The notes: a model not told the origin generated them from the letters alone. Positions 23,803 to 37,413 are shown, counted from the stretch's first letter. The stretch: DNA of 64,000 nt from Bugulina stolonifera (GCA_935421135.1 OW285187.1:19778429-19842428), one strand, 5' to 3'. Numbers and translations are program-made.

Positions 23803-26139
23803 TCAGTCGTACTCTGAGCCTATGGTGATACTCATCTCTCCATGGTGAATGTAGGTAGAGTGGTACCACATGTTTGTGTCTACCAGAACTAAAACACAGC
23901 ATAGTGTTACAATAACATTACAGATACAGTGTACAATGTACATGTATTTATACATATCAGCAGTGCATATGTCAAGTGCAACAAGGAAGAAGAAAGTGTT
24001 TTATCTCTGTATTGCATATAATATAAGACCAGGAACTTGCCTTTCATACAATTTACAATAGAGAATTGACAAGGAAGTTATGTAAATGATAATATCTGTG
24101 AATCTCAATGGGATAAGAATGTGAGAATCTTACTGATGTCTCCTTTCTCCATAGTAGCATTCATAGTCTTGCAGACGGAGTCACATTCAGGGGAGGGAAT
24201 TATCTTCCATGATTTCTTGCCAGCAATCATCGCTTGCCATGAGGGCCTTTGCACGTAGTCAATCTAGTACATTACATACATGTACATTAGATGTATGTAG
24301 GTGTGAAGTGGTAGAGCTCAGTGGGAACAACCATATGTATCTCCTTTTATCAAACCTTTAGCTAGTGTGTATATCTAATCATGGCCACCTAAGTTCAACC
24401 ACCCTCCCTCATTCAACACATTATATTGAATGTTATACATGTACAGCACACATGATACTGAATCAATAGTAATTAGACAATAACTTACAGCAATACAGAC
24501 ACAGAGGTACACAGCTACAACATGTAATGTAAATATACCTTACAAACTGTACAAACAATGTAACAATGAGGGTACAACATAACAATGCTATACACTTTGT
24601 GTGTCTGTTAATGTGTTTTGCACTATTCATTGCTGTCAGCTAAATACAGTGAGAGACCTTCCATCAGTTGTAATATCTTGTCATTAGTAATATACCTTTG
24701 TAGTATAACAGGAAAACTATTAAGCGTAACGCTTGATACTCCGCAGCCTAATCTAAATCTATATCTGTTCAAGTTTCTAAAAAATGGAGGAGTCAAGATG
24801 GTATCTACTATATATACAGGAAATCTACTAATAGCAAATATGCCAACCGTTCATATCACATGACACTTTAGATACGGTTGGAATGGGGTGCACAGTGCAC
24901 ACTTGCCATCACACACTTGCACATCACATACGTTTTACTCCGCTGTTGAGTCCACAGCAAAGTAAATATACATTATACACTTACATGTATATTAGCTCCT
25001 CCACCAAACCCTCCCATGAACAACCAATCTAGATTGCTGGACTCAGAGTCATCTGGAAGGAACTGTGGTGTGGTATAGTGCTTACGGAGTTGCTTAGCTA
25101 CATCTAAATGACAGTTACTCCTGCAATAAATCACATCATTTCATTCAACAGAAACGCATTATCATTTCTCCCAGTGCTCATCTAAAACCATCCGCCCATC
25201 TTGCTATAACACAATTTTACAATGCAGATGCACTATGTATCAGATATGTACCATTAGATACGTACCATTAGTTACGTGTCAGCAATACAGACACGTACAC
25301 AAGCCACCATATTATATTTGTCTCATCCCTCAAAAACAAAGGTTGAGATTTTGGCACAATGCCATTTGAAATATGATCACTTGGCATAGACAACTTCAGT
25401 GAAGTTACAGAGTCACATCACAAACAGATCCCGATGATAAAATTTCAATACATCAATTATAGGTTAACTAAACAATATTATATAGCTAATACATTGTCAT
25501 TGTCTACATAACAATATCAACTCACCATCCAACATACCACTGTGGCTGACCAGGCTCCATCCGGCTCTGCTCCTCTGGCATCGAAAACACTTCCTCCAAA
25601 GACAGAAAATTTGTATTGTAAGGGAAGAACTGACAATCGTTTTGAACAGCGTCTAAAGCACCGTCAGTCCCTTCATACAGCTGCTTTAAAAACTGATAGT
25701 TAAACTGAGTCAAAGCAGTCCAGTTCCTAGCCCCTCCTTTTACCAGCAGAGGAACACCCGTGTAGGCGTATTTGGAGAGGAAGAGCTCCTTAGTAAGTAC
25801 ATCACCTTCTATAACGGGCACTTCATCCATATCTTTGCAAACATCACACTGAACTGCAGGTCGGGACAACTCCATCATAACCAGATTGTTGCCAACTATA
25901 CATCTAGGGTCCATTGTGTGATAGTAACCCGCTATGAATAGAGAGACTGACAGAACCACAAGGGAGATTTTAATAATATCTATACGTGTCCATCCTGTCT
26001 CCTTGGTGCCCTCTTGCTTCGTAGGTAAAGTACCCTTATATATTTTCAGCAGTTGCTGTTTGGAGACTCCATCATTGGACGCCTGCAGGTACACCTCTGT
26101 CAGCTGTGACACTAACTTTTCCTTCCTTGAAGCAGCCAT
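23803..26139 (-). CDS. Membrane-anchored JmjC/cupin-like Fe(II)/2-oxoglutarate oxygenase, four exons
   Basis: Minus-strand exons 25526-26139, 24985-25120, 24134-24263 and 23803-23888 join with GT-AG splices into 966 bases, 321 residues. Residues 1-52 are charged and probably cytosolic. Residues 55-73 are a hydrophobic segment (IIKISLVVLSVSLFIAGYY) acting as a signal anchor, which would make it type II with the catalytic part in the lumen or outside. The rest is a cupin-8/JmjC-like fold: GVPLLVKGGARNW, CQFFPYN, DWLFMGGFGGGANIH, then DYVQRPSWQAMIAGKKSW. The metal-binding H-x-D is H250-I-D252, split by an intron, and the distal histidine is H303 in WYHST. Lysines 266/267 may bind 2-oxoglutarate. 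The tail GEMSITIGSEYD ends the protein. The full metal triad suggests an active hydroxylase, but the substrate is unknown. Not a classical histone demethylase by layout. Confidence 0.88.
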
Positions 26140-26897
26140 GTCAGCCTTGAGAAATAAATAAAAAAATGGGAGTTGCAGAATATAGCGAGTGTGAACATCT
26201 AAAGTGCTTTTGTATTCTTCATTACTAAAGCAAGGAACAAGAATTTTACATTCAATGATAGATTGTCAGATATCGGCCTATATACAACATGCTGTTGTAG
26301 CACATTTGGCTTCATTATTCTAGCAGATGAATAATGTAGGTGCCAGTTTAAATAGATATGTTCAACTGCCAATTGAGGAGGGTGAATCCTATAAATGCCC
26401 AGAGACTTCAGACTATATGTTCTCCAAATGAGATGATCTTAAAATTGCATTGGTTTATTTGTTATTGCAACATGAAATCAGTACATAAATGTAGCATGTA
26501 GGCCTACTTGTATAAAGATTGCTATTCCAATGCATAATATAATGTATTATACTAAAACCAATAAAAATCTAACATTGAACAGATCCACAAACAACTACAT
26601 GACCGCCTCAAGCAATCATGTGTTGTGGACTATCAATAGCACTTCACCCAATATTAAGTTCTTCTAAGATATTATGTAATAGGCCTACATGTGGATTCAA
26701 TTTAATATTATGCATTATAAACAACCATAAACATCACTAATTAAGGAAAAAATCCAGCTCGACGAATCAAATGCTTGGAATAAGCAGAGTGAATTTTTCT
26801 TGCAAATAAAACGTAAAGTTAAATTGTTTCAAATAATTAAATTAAATATTCTAGTGATCACAATATAATCATGGGTGTTTAGAAATTACATCCACAA
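26140..26897. other. Intergenic, upstream of the JmjC-type gene
   Basis: A+T-rich, no coding potential. It must contain the promoter of the minus-strand gene, but no TATA box or initiator can be assigned with confidence. Confidence 0.4.
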
Positions 26898-26900
26898 TAA

Positions 26901-28015
26901 GGGTGCTTTCGGCACCGTCGCATTATATTCATTTAATGGATTATAATGGATTATACGATGGATTATACGATAGCGTTCGGTAATGGATCGCATTGTAATA
27001 AAAAATGCGATGGCGTTCGGTAATGGATCGCATAATAATAAAAAATGCGATGGCGTTCGGGAATGCATCGAATAAATTATTAAAATAATAATATTTTATT
27101 ATTATTTTTATTAAATTTATTATTTTCCTCAATGCGACGATCCTTCGCATTTGGAGTCAAGAAAATATTTAATATAAATTCGCCCAGTCTGCTGTGTCTG
27201 TTATGCCATCAGTTGTCAATAGTAACCTACTACAGCTATTGTACATACCTTGTCTGCAAATACAGACTACTGCTGTTCTCTTCATTCAATGAAAATAAAA
27301 GAGTCTACATGTTACTTATTGTACCCGTCTTTGTTATCGGTGTACTAACTCAACTGTCTTTGTTATCAATAACCAATGCTGAAAGTAATTGGGACCAGTA
27401 TCATTGCTGTCTTCAGCCTATTACATAATGATCTGATCGATCAGTAGAATTACAGATGTCAATGTGGTTAATGCACAATACTGTGCAGGTAAATTCGTTT
27501 GCATGAAGATCCCTCCGCTCGATTTGACTGCTGTATACAAATGTGCACTATTTACATGTGGACTGAATGTTACGACTTGTAGATCAAAGATTAATTTTGA
27601 TACCAAGTGAACCAACAACCAACAAGCTGCAGATATTTTTGTAACATTCAAATATAATTTTAAAATGCTGAGTAGTGAGCTATGTAGGATTATTTGTAAT
27701 GTTTGTTCTCTAACTGATGGTAATCTAAAGTAATCTGACTGACTTAATTATTTGAGCTCATTTGGAAATTCCCAGCCTAGCCTTTCTCATAATTAAGAGG
27801 TGTTCGGCAATAATACGTGAAAAATAGCAACATCCATCGCATTAATGCGTGACTTTTATTTAAATTAATGCGATGAAAATACGATGAATATTCAATAATG
27901 CGATATTATTTTTATTATTTTTTTATTATTATTTCCATCGCATTATTGGAAAATTTATTCCATCGTATTTCATCGTATTATTTGCTCTTCCATCGCATTG
28001 ATGCCGAAAGCACCC
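26901..28015. mobile_element. 1.1 kb terminal-inverted-repeat element with TAA target duplication
   Basis: The left end is GGGTGCTTTCGGCA and the right end its exact complement TGCCGAAAGCACCC. TAA flanks both sides (26898-26900 and 28016-28018). Inside each end are repeated GCGATGG/CCATCGCATTA motifs, giving subterminal hairpins up to about 27150 and from 27790. A 3 bp TAA duplication fits PIF/Harbinger-type elements. The middle (27155-27780) lacks the motif and encodes no recognisable transposase, so the element is non-autonomous and may carry captured DNA. Confidence 0.75.
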
Positions 28016-28491
28016 TAATTCCATCTTTAATAATTTTACTATGTACGTCTATAACATCCCTACTACTGCTATATTTTCATAATATCAATACAACTATACA
28101 TTTCATAATAATGCACAAGAAGTAACAACACCTTACTTACTACTATGCATTATAATTACTTGGGACATAAATGCTATGTTCTACGTGTAGATGAAGTCAG
28201 GGTGAAGTAAGAGCACTAAGGCTATAAAATATTTCACATCTATATTCTAGGTGAATAGGATAGATTAGCAGGTGGGTTGGCAAGCAGGCTGGATTTAATA
28301 GACTGTCTGCTGTCTACCCATGCCCTAGACTAATGAAAACTAATTACTGAATAACTTTTTATTACAATCGTTATTACAGCAACTACTGTTATTTATGGAC
28401 GTTTTAAACCAATAAGGAGGCAAAAGGGAATTCCATTGATCAAATGTGAAAATAATGTAGTAAATTACACATGACTTGCTCTTCAAACAAT

Positions 28492-28810
28492 CTATGTTAA
28501 ATCTTCAAAATGTGTCTTGGTTAAAATGCTAAAAGGTTTGAGTAGTAGCATCGGCCACTGTTTATTCCAGATGACCATTTCTTGATAGCTTTCTTGACTG
28601 AGTACTTGGCTAGATCTCGCGGCCTGTGCACTGATGTTTGCTGAGCCTGCCCTAGGATGTAGGCCTATTCAGTGCTGTGCATTTTATCATTTGTAAAATT
28701 TTTCATCGGCAGCTTCACTTTTGGCTTTTTTGCAAATATTTTTGGCCTCACAGCCTTTCCCTGCCTTTAAGTTTTGTTGTAAACCCTTTAACCTGGTCTT
28801 CGTTGTATTG
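28492..28810 (-). pseudogene. Unrecognised coding-like remnants
   Basis: Two minus-strand stretches look protein-like. About 28810-28687 gives a basic helical run (LKGLQQNLKAGKGCEAKN, then KKAKSEAADEKFYK and a stop). About 28673-28492 is open for some 58 codons (QEMVIWNKQWPMLLLKPF) and ends at TAG. Stops separate them. I recognise no family; a degraded gene or transposon ORF is possible, as is chance. Confidence 0.25.
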
Positions 28811-29553
28811 GGGTCTCAGACAACAAATAAAGATCTGAGATGAGAGAGAGTGACCTGAATTACATGGATTATTGGGAGACAATAATAAACCTATAATAAT
28901 AAATTAAATTATGCCTAATATGTGGGCCTTTAAAGTATTATCATAATAATTATTTTATCTCTTTCTTATCACATATAGCCCTCGCTATCTAGTCAGACAC
29001 AACGATATGCAGTGTAATTAAATTATTAGTTTTGATATTAACTATTATAATTAATACCATTTTCATTTTACAATACCACATTAATGATTAAACCAACAGT
29101 TTATTTATTATATTTATCTATCAATATACTATAATTGTTGTTAATAATACAATTATTAATTATAGCTATATACAAGATACTAATAATTATTTCAATGAAA
29201 ATATTAATGAACAATGACACAATACATTACATATTATATTATATGGTAATAACAATTAATAAAAAATAAAATTATATTATATTTCTAATTTCAAGCACTA
29301 TTTACCTCAGAATTTACCTCAGATGCGGTAGGACTCCACCATCAATTTCATGCAAATCTATAAGGGAGCCTCTAGTTTTAACTATTTTTTGGACTAGGGG
29401 GTCTGCAATATTTACAGTATATCACTGTTTAGGATTGGAAGTTGGTTTCTCATCTTATCTCACGAATTGTTTGTGGCAGGAAACTAGAGTGGTAAATGTA
29501 TTTTTTGGCTGATATTGAGGTTGGCTCTCCTCTGGCAGCTGCTCTAGTGGTCA

Positions 29554-29700
29554 TTGTTACCATCTTTCTGTCACCCACAATATCATCATATGCTCTGGAT
29601 AGAGTGGAATGTTGTTCTTCATTCTGAAGAATCCTGGTCAGTAGACACAGGCGATGGTTTTTTCTTCTATTTTCAAGGGTCCGGATCTCTAACTGATCTC
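29554..29700 (+). mobile_element. Possible Tc1-like transposase fragment
   Basis: A plus-strand stretch reads WIEWNVVLHSEESWSVDTGD, which resembles the second catalytic block of Tc1-type transposases (W-x-x-V-h-F-(S/T)-DES-R-F), with E in place of the catalytic D. Flanking frames are broken. The resemblance is short and weak. Confidence 0.3.
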
Positions 29701-30959
29701 TCGCCTCTATACTCTGATACTCGCACTGATATCCACAGCAATCACCAACTTGAAATTAAATTTAATAGAATTTATAATAGAAATATTCCTATTAATATAA
29801 CAATGATAAATAATAATTACTTTATAATAGAATTTAAAAAAAAAGTATTAGTATTGTATAAACATTGATATTATTATATTATTATCATTATGATAGGTAT
29901 GGTAATAGTTAGTAACAACACATCCCAATGTCGTTCTGTGAGGTGCTATGAGAAACGCTCAACTGCTACATGTACATTAATATCGTCACCAATTTTAATC
30001 TGAACCAATAATATTGATACGACAATGACAAGAGCAATTTACACAAAAATACTTGAGCTAAACAATGTTTATAGTAGTGGTTTCAGTTTAACAGGAAATG
30101 TATAGTCATTCAAGGTAAATTTTATTCGCATGTATTAAATGGGGGCATAAGAGGGAGCAACCGGTGTTTTTGACACACTGCGGTAAAGTTTCAGACTATA
30201 GTAGACTCTCAGTAAGTCATGCAGTAATAGGCTAATATCTAAAACTTAGATGGTAAAGATTGCCGCAATTAACGCGACGCGATTCGTTGGATGTTGCAAA
30301 AGGAGGGAGCAACCCCAAAATGTTTGTACCAGGAGTTTATAAAATATAATTATAATACAATCATGTGTACTACACCATATTACAGTCATGACACTATAAT
30401 AATATTAATAATAACGTTTTTGTCTCGTAAATGTTGACTTGAGCATTGGTGATAAATGTGGCCAATTTAATTGTAAATATGTAGAAGACCTTTAGCAGAG
30501 ACCATTATGGAAACAGGTAGGAGTGGGAAATGTTTCTCTACCACTCAAAATGGCTTACATTCCATCTCACCACCTGAATTGATAATTATTACAGGAATAA
30601 GTATCAGATTTAGTTTCCATGTTTATAATCATTTTGCTGAACATATTTAATCATTGTAGTTTAGTTTATAGTTTTTATTGATTCATTTATTTGTAAATTT
30701 TGTAGTCAGAACATTTCTGTAAAGACTTTTAGTGTTCGACATGCATGTAACATTTTACCAAATAGTTGGTAAAATTGAACATTATGTGGCAAGTAGTGTT
30801 GAGAAAAATAGAACAAGTGCAAATAGTTTTGTCTAGCTGATATTAGGACTAAAACACTGTGTCTGAAATTGTGTGCATCACTTCTCTTCAATTGTCTTTT
30901 GTACACCTAAATTGTGTCCTCCCTCAATATGTTTTTTTTACTAAGAGTAGGAAAAAACA

Positions 30960-31016
30960 AATTGAGAGAGGACAACTTCTAACTATGATCAATAGCTGAT
31001 AGGTGCCCATGCTATC
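30960..31016 (+). repeat. Dispersed GAGAGGACAACTTCT repeat, copy at 31 kb
   Basis: Reads GAGAGAGGACAACTTCTAAC, then ATGATCAATAGCTGATAGG and GCCCATG. It shares the core and spacing with copies at 10875, 43919 and 50131. Confidence 0.7.
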
Positions 31017-33705
31017 TATCCTGTATATACTTTCCTTGGGCAATATAGGCTGTCCTGTAGTGTTGTACACTGGCCTGCTTATAATCATGTATTCTATACC
31101 ATGCTTGATACTGCATAGTGTCGGACATTTACAGTAACAGGCCGGCATAATATTATTTTATCTTAGTGCTCTAATTAACTGTACCTTGTTATTATTAGTG
31201 TCCCAGGTTAATATCTCTTTTGGCCTAGGCCAAGTGGCCAATGGCCATCTTAGGACTTTCATTTGTGACCTCTTGGACTGGCCTAGGTCGCAAATAACAA
31301 TTCTTAGATGGTGGCTTGGTCTCGGGATTTTGCTTGGTTGAAGAAAACCATCCATAAACCTAGGTTACACCAGGTTTCTCACACAAAAATGAGGATTTTG
31401 TTTTTGGCCCAGGCCGGTGTGTTCACAACTCTGTGACGGAAGTAAGCCAGAAAATTCTTGAGCAAATTGGTCGTGCCTGAAATTTAGGTTGCGAGACACC
31501 ATATAACTTGTTTTCTCCATTGACCGATGTGCATTAACTAACATTTAGAACGATGCCGTCTTACTAAGTGTTGTTATACCTGAAGTATATTCTTTTATAC
31601 TCCACCGAGGTCATTTTAATTTTGTTGCTTTATGCATGATTTTTATAATCAATCTCGGTTCATCAGGGGCAGAGCCAAATTAACATAAATGAGGCTCCAA
31701 TTCCACAGTTGCTTGTGGAACTTTTCTTATTTACTACAAGTTGTTTTACTGAAACTTAGGCTCTCAGTCTAGGCTCAAAGCTACTCAGACTACATACTAG
31801 AATTCACCAGTTTCAGACAACGTGGCAGCACCACACCCTGTTACACCTGGTAATGCCGGCCACTACCCATTGGTAGTCAAACCCATTTATTATCTAGGTT
31901 GATGTAATAAAGGTATAATACTGCCCTGTGTTATCACTTGTCTAGTCGTTACTTACACCTAGTACAGAGCCGCACTCTATTCACCCGCTGGTTCTAGTCA
32001 CAACCCCTCAGTAGTCAGCGCCATGCATCACCTACTAGGTTATTAATGCAGTGCTGCACCTACAATTATAGTAAGATATCGAGTACACCTTGCACTATAA
32101 ACACTCCAGGTTGGCACAGCTTTAGACCTGATTGGCCCCTGGTACATGCCTGCCAGCTATGCCCAGCTAACTAGCTGAGCACTATGCAACCTCTCCTCCC
32201 ACCCCTCTATGTATTTTGACTCATACAAACTTTGCCTTTTTCAGAACCCATCTCCTACAAACTCCTAAACTCCTGCAAGCCTTCCCGGTTTGAGATTTTA
32301 GTCAATAATAACTTTTATTTGCTATTTTGGTGACTATTATGGACATATAAACTGACTACCAAGCTAGCAGCTTTATATGATATAATTTGCTTTGGAGCTA
32401 TTTTATTTATTAATGCTATGCAAGCTTAGTCTCTCCAACTATATAAATGAAGAATTTTTGTTTGTTTTGCAATGGATAGTAAATGAATAGAAGATAGTAT
32501 CTCATGGTCATACACAGTATTCATGGTCATTAATAAACCATCTCAAAGCACAACAGTGACCAGATTGGTTACAAACAGTCAGGAAATGTAATGTGACAGC
32601 CTCTAAACTAATTGCAGCAATTTAAATTAATATTATTTTATCTTACATGTATATTATCTTCACACTTATATGGGACATCATGTTTGCCTTAATTTGAGAC
32701 CTAGCCTGTCTTCACTAGTTTTGTGCGGGGTAGACAACTCCGTGTACTAGTATTTGTAACAACCTAGCACATGTACTTGAAGCAAAACATTTTTCACCAG
32801 CTTAGTTTGTCACTACATGTAACTGAGAACTGTGCCCACAGCAGACAGCCCATAAAGTGTGGTGCTCATTGTTAAAAAACATTTTAGGTATTTTAGCAAA
32901 GCAGTCAAAGAGTCGGTGAGGGTTATCTCAGGTGTGTAAAAATCTCCCTCTTTGATGTCAGCCCAACTTGTCATGTATGATTATACAGCATAATGCAACA
33001 ACAATGAAGACGGTAACTTAGGATCGTTCACATGCAAAGTCATGTTAGACAATCTAGATATTATAGCTACTTTCAACTTAATGTTTGTGGAGGGGGTGGG
33101 ATAGGGGTACCAAAACCCTGGTTGAAAATGGATGGGGGGGGGGGGGGTGAGAGTCTTCTGCCAAAAGGGGAAAATCGACAGGTTTGCATGGTGTTATATT
33201 GTATAGTTGACTAGTTGTTGCCGTGGATTGTAGCTGTCCATTGTTTTATTAGAAATCAAGTTTGTGAAAATTTTGGTAACCAAAATCAATGCAAATGCTA
33301 TGTCGTGCATGCTACCATGCGATATCCATGTTGTGTTTCCCTTGCCAACTATTAATTCAATGAGCATTAAAAATGGACCCATAAATTAATTTGCTGTATA
33401 GGAAAAAATCTCTACCTCTTTTTTTCAATAGCCTAAGACTGTACAATAGTAATAGTGTAATATACATTGTTCATGCTGTACAGTATTCATGATGTAATAA
33501 CAACATGTACTGAAATATCCAATGGAGAATAGAAAAGGTTATTGATGGATTCACTGTTGACTGAATATCAGTTTCTATTTACTCACTGCTATGTTTTCAA
33601 CTGCAAGTACTTCCTGCACGGTCTAGTTACTCTAGTACTAGTAGATTTGTATCAGTATAGTATAATACATGTACTTATGCTAGACAGTAGGCAGTATAGC
33701 CAGCA

Positions 33706-36700
33706 ATGTTTTGTGCAGAGAGTTTTAAAGCTGATTTTAAGGCTGACTATGACAAGTATGGAGCTGATGACCTTGAGAAACAAGCAAAACACTTGCACAG
33801 ACTAGCAGATGAGTATGTACTCAGAGCTCAGGAACAGAACAGTGAAACAAAAAACAGATGGATCCTCTACTTGAAGGTACATGTATGATGTTATGTACAA
33901 CATGTACATGTACATACTGCACTGTACCTTGTATTGTTCTACATACATGTACATGTAATATGTCTATCTATTTCTACTGTTGCCAAGACAACTAGTAAGT
34001 ACCTACTGGAATGTTTCAATAACCAAGGTTTAAAAGTGATCTGAACTACCAGTTAGTAAAGATAATATTAATGATCGAAGGAAAGAATGAATGTGTGACA
34101 GTGTTGGCAAATAGCCCTTTGAAATTGTATGTGAGGTAGGTGCAGGAATGAAACAGTAAATGAGATAACCTTGGTTCATTGTCAAAACTGAAGAAACTAT
34201 TTTCTTTGTTTATTTTTGAGCAACTCTGCCCAACCCAATTGCCCCAACCAAAACCAGAATCTTTGTTTATCAAATTTGTGTTTGAGTACTGCATGTAGGC
34301 TTATAAAGAGTATGTTCTGGTTTCAGGCTCATGCATTGTTGAATTCGACATTACTACGCTGTTCTCCCGATGAGGTGCCAATAATAGAAGGAAAAATATT
34401 TGATCTGGAGTGTCATTGGTATGGCGGGACACATCCTCTGCGCAATGTCGAGCAACTGAGAGAAATAACACAGCTGAACAAAGTGAAACTCTCAGATATT
34501 AGAGGGAATTGCAAATCACGATTTACCAAATGTGGAGCTTTAATCAATGGGCTGGAAATGGATGATATGTTTAGTCCAAATAATGAGCGTCTGGCAGAAG
34601 AATTCTCGGAGGAAGTAAAGTCTCAAAGTGAATACTGTACACAGCAAATGATAGAGTTTGCCCAGCTTATGTGCAGACAAAGTGAGGGGTTAGTTGGTGA
34701 GCCACCCTGTCGATATGCCATTATTGCTCTAGGTTCACTAGCTAGAAATGAGGCTACGCCCTATTCAGACCTGGAGTACACTTTCCTAATTGAACCAGGG
34801 TGTGACAGAGAATATTTTACAAAACTTGCCATCGATACATATTTCAGAATATCAAACCTTGGCGAGACACCTCTCAAGTACTACTATATCGAGGAGTTCT
34901 ACAACAACTATAGATCTATCTCAGAAGAGCTGAAAGAAAAGGCTTGGTTTGTGGACAAAGCTTATAGCGGATTTAAAATTGATGGCCTTTTGCCAAAAGC
35001 GGGTAACATTCCTACAGGAAATGGTCTATCGGAGATGACCTTAACGGTCACTGTTGATGAGTTGATGGCTCGCTATATTGCATCAGTCAACCAAAGTGAT
35101 GTTAAGGAAGTTGCAGGTTTAGCAGACTTGTTATTTAGCACTGTTTTACTCCACTCTCACGCTGACAGTAATGGAAATTGTGGATCTGCTTTGTTTCATG
35201 AATTTAAAAAGAGAAAGCAACAATTTGAGACGAATTTCCATGGTCTGACTATTGGCCGAAGCAAATTGGAAGGCACTCGCATGGGAAGACTAGTACTAGA
35301 CATTGATAGTTTTGATTATTGCCCTGGAAATATTCGAGAAGACATGCGAGATGTGAAAATAAAAACACATATCTTTAGATATCCTACCATTCTCGCCCAT
35401 AATATTAAGATTGCGTTGAATCTGAACAACTGTGACACTGCATGGGAAATATTTGAACAACTACATTCAAAGTTTAACCTTCTAAGCAAAGAAATGCTTA
35501 GAACAGTACAATTCATATTAATGTCTGCAATATGGATTCGTAACTCCGCATACCTTTCGGCTGGTACACAGAAAGAGGAACTTTCGTTTCATCCCACATA
35601 CATTGACCAAAAAATTGATGACAGATTCTTTGTTCCAATGAAGCTTTACATAGCAATGGGCTGCCGTTTGGTACCCATCAAACAATCTATTTTGAAGTTT
35701 GTGCACAATAAGACAGGAATGATGTCTTTAGATGACATCAGTGGTTTGTTCAAATCTATTGCCGTTGATAAAACTGACTGCTTGCTACGAGGCAGATTGC
35801 ACTACATATGCGGTGATTTCCAAGGAGGATTGCAACACATTCAACAAACTCTGAAGTCTGATATACCAATAGAACTGGAAAGCATTCAATTTCAATTCAA
35901 AGACAGAACCACAGATGCAGTCTATCTTCTAGCTTACCTGTTATTTCACAATGGAGAATATGCCAAGGCTCTGAACTATTTCAATTGGTTAATCTACCAA
36001 TCTGAAAGTTCTGAACAAGAAAAGCTTGTATATCTTGCTTCATTGTATGCCACCAAAGGCCAATGCCTCGTGATGTTAGGTAGATATGAGGAGTCAAAGG
36101 GTATCTTTGATATAGCAGGGCATTTAATGATTAAGCAAATAGGTGCAGCAAGTAAGGATGATATGTTTGTAAAATTATTGGGAATTCTACACCGAAAGGA
36201 GAACCAGATATTAACTGAAGAAGATATCGAGCTTTGCTTAGCTGCCTGTGTGCATATTAGGTTTATTGCCGATTCAGTGCGTTACCATCAAGGCAGACAC
36301 AATAAAACACTGCAGTCATTCAGAGATCTGCAGTTGGCATACAGTCTTATAAAGAAGATACTGTTTGATGACCAAGAGGAGAGTCTGACCATTGTTGACT
36401 TCGAAATAAGCATTGCATTGTATCATATGCAACTAGCTAAATACAGTGAAGCAAAGAAGCACCTGACAAAAGCGAATGACATCTACAACAAAGTGTTTGG
36501 CAACACTGCAGCTACTGTTGACCAATCAGCTATACAGCTTCACATTGGTACAGCATCGCTGAAATGTGGAGAATTTGACAAAGCTGAGAAATGGGGTCAG
36601 GCATCACTTGAGGTTCTTGATAAATGTGGACAGAAGTCAATGCACAATCGCCTATCATCTCATCATTTGCTTGCTGAAATCTACTTAGCCACTGGTAAAT

Positions 36701-37413
36701 ATCAACAATCAACGGAACAGTTGGAAATGTGTGACAGCCTCATCTCTTCCTCCTCTACAGATGGATATGTTCTCAGCAATGTCCTTGTCCATTTAACACA
36801 AGCCGATCTAGTCTACCACGAGGGACAGAATGAAACAGATAGTGCAATAAGAACAGCTCAGCTACAGCATGCAGAGGTCTTGGTCAAAAGAGTGATAAAA
36901 CTCCTCACAGAAACTGTTCATGTCAAAGTCACAGAAAGTCATCCTGACATGGCGGCGACATTTAGATTACATGGACAAATCTGCTTAGCTCTAAATAAAC
37001 CAGCTGAGGGAAGGCTTCATGCAGAAAAGGCATTAAGAGGTTTCATGACTGCCTACGGTAACGCAAATAACCATCCAGATATATCAAAAACTTTTATACT
37101 ACTTGGAGAAATTGGCTTGGCCTTAGATGAAGTAGTGAATGCCCGGTACCACATAGACAATGCTCTATCTGGCCTGCAAACAGTCTTTGGTCTTGCTAGT
37201 AAACACCCCTTGGTAGCAGAGGCATGGTATATTCTCTCAAAAATAAGCATGAAAACGGGCAGTGAGCGTCATGGATTAGAACAATGTGCTGTTGCAATAT
37301 ACATGCAGCAGGAAAGCTTCAAGTGCAACTCTTATCATCCGGAGCTTCTAAAATATGCAACACACTTTTTATCAATATTTATCATTATGCTATATTCTCA
37401 CTTACAGGTGTAA
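33706..37413 (+). CDS. Nucleotidyltransferase-like domain plus TPR repeat protein, two exons
   Basis: Exons 33706-33876 and 34327-37413 join at a codon boundary (GT-AG) and give 1085 residues. An in-frame TAG nine bases upstream supports the ATG at 33706. Residues 1-90 are helical and charged. A segment with ECHWYGGTHP leads into a nucleotidyltransferase fold: G193-S194 then D205-L-E207 in LGSLARNEATPYSDLEYTFLI match hG-S-x(9-13)-D-h-(D/E), as in DUF294/GlnD-type enzymes. The following ISNLGETPL and SFDYCPGN-type region belongs to the same extended family as I remember it from cnidarians and sponges. From about residue 545 to 1070 there are TPR-like helical repeats of about 40 residues (for example HPDISKTFILLGEIGLALDE). 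Both catalytic acids are kept, so activity is plausible; the nucleotide, target and pathway are unknown. Protein-protein binding by the TPRs is inferred. Confidence 0.85.

Larger units (their letters stand above)
28811..33705. other. Long intergenic region, no gene recognised
   Basis: Apart from the Tc1-like fragment and one dispersed repeat copy at 30960-31015, nothing can be assigned. 28870-29300 and 29740-29880 are very A+T rich. 31190-31350 has inverted GGCCTAGGCC-type words. 31830-32280 is less A+T rich and could be an old repeat. A run of 14 G lies at 33134-33147. Confidence 0.4.

Noticed and set aside
27132..27428. 98-residue ORF inside the TAA-flanked element
   Set aside because: Hydrophobic, no transposase motif, and part of it lies in the terminal repeat; judged chance.
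34216..34326. Upstream extension of the large TPR frame
   Set aside because: A strong acceptor (GTTTCAG before 34327) and a compatible upstream exon at 33706-33876 show this part is intron.
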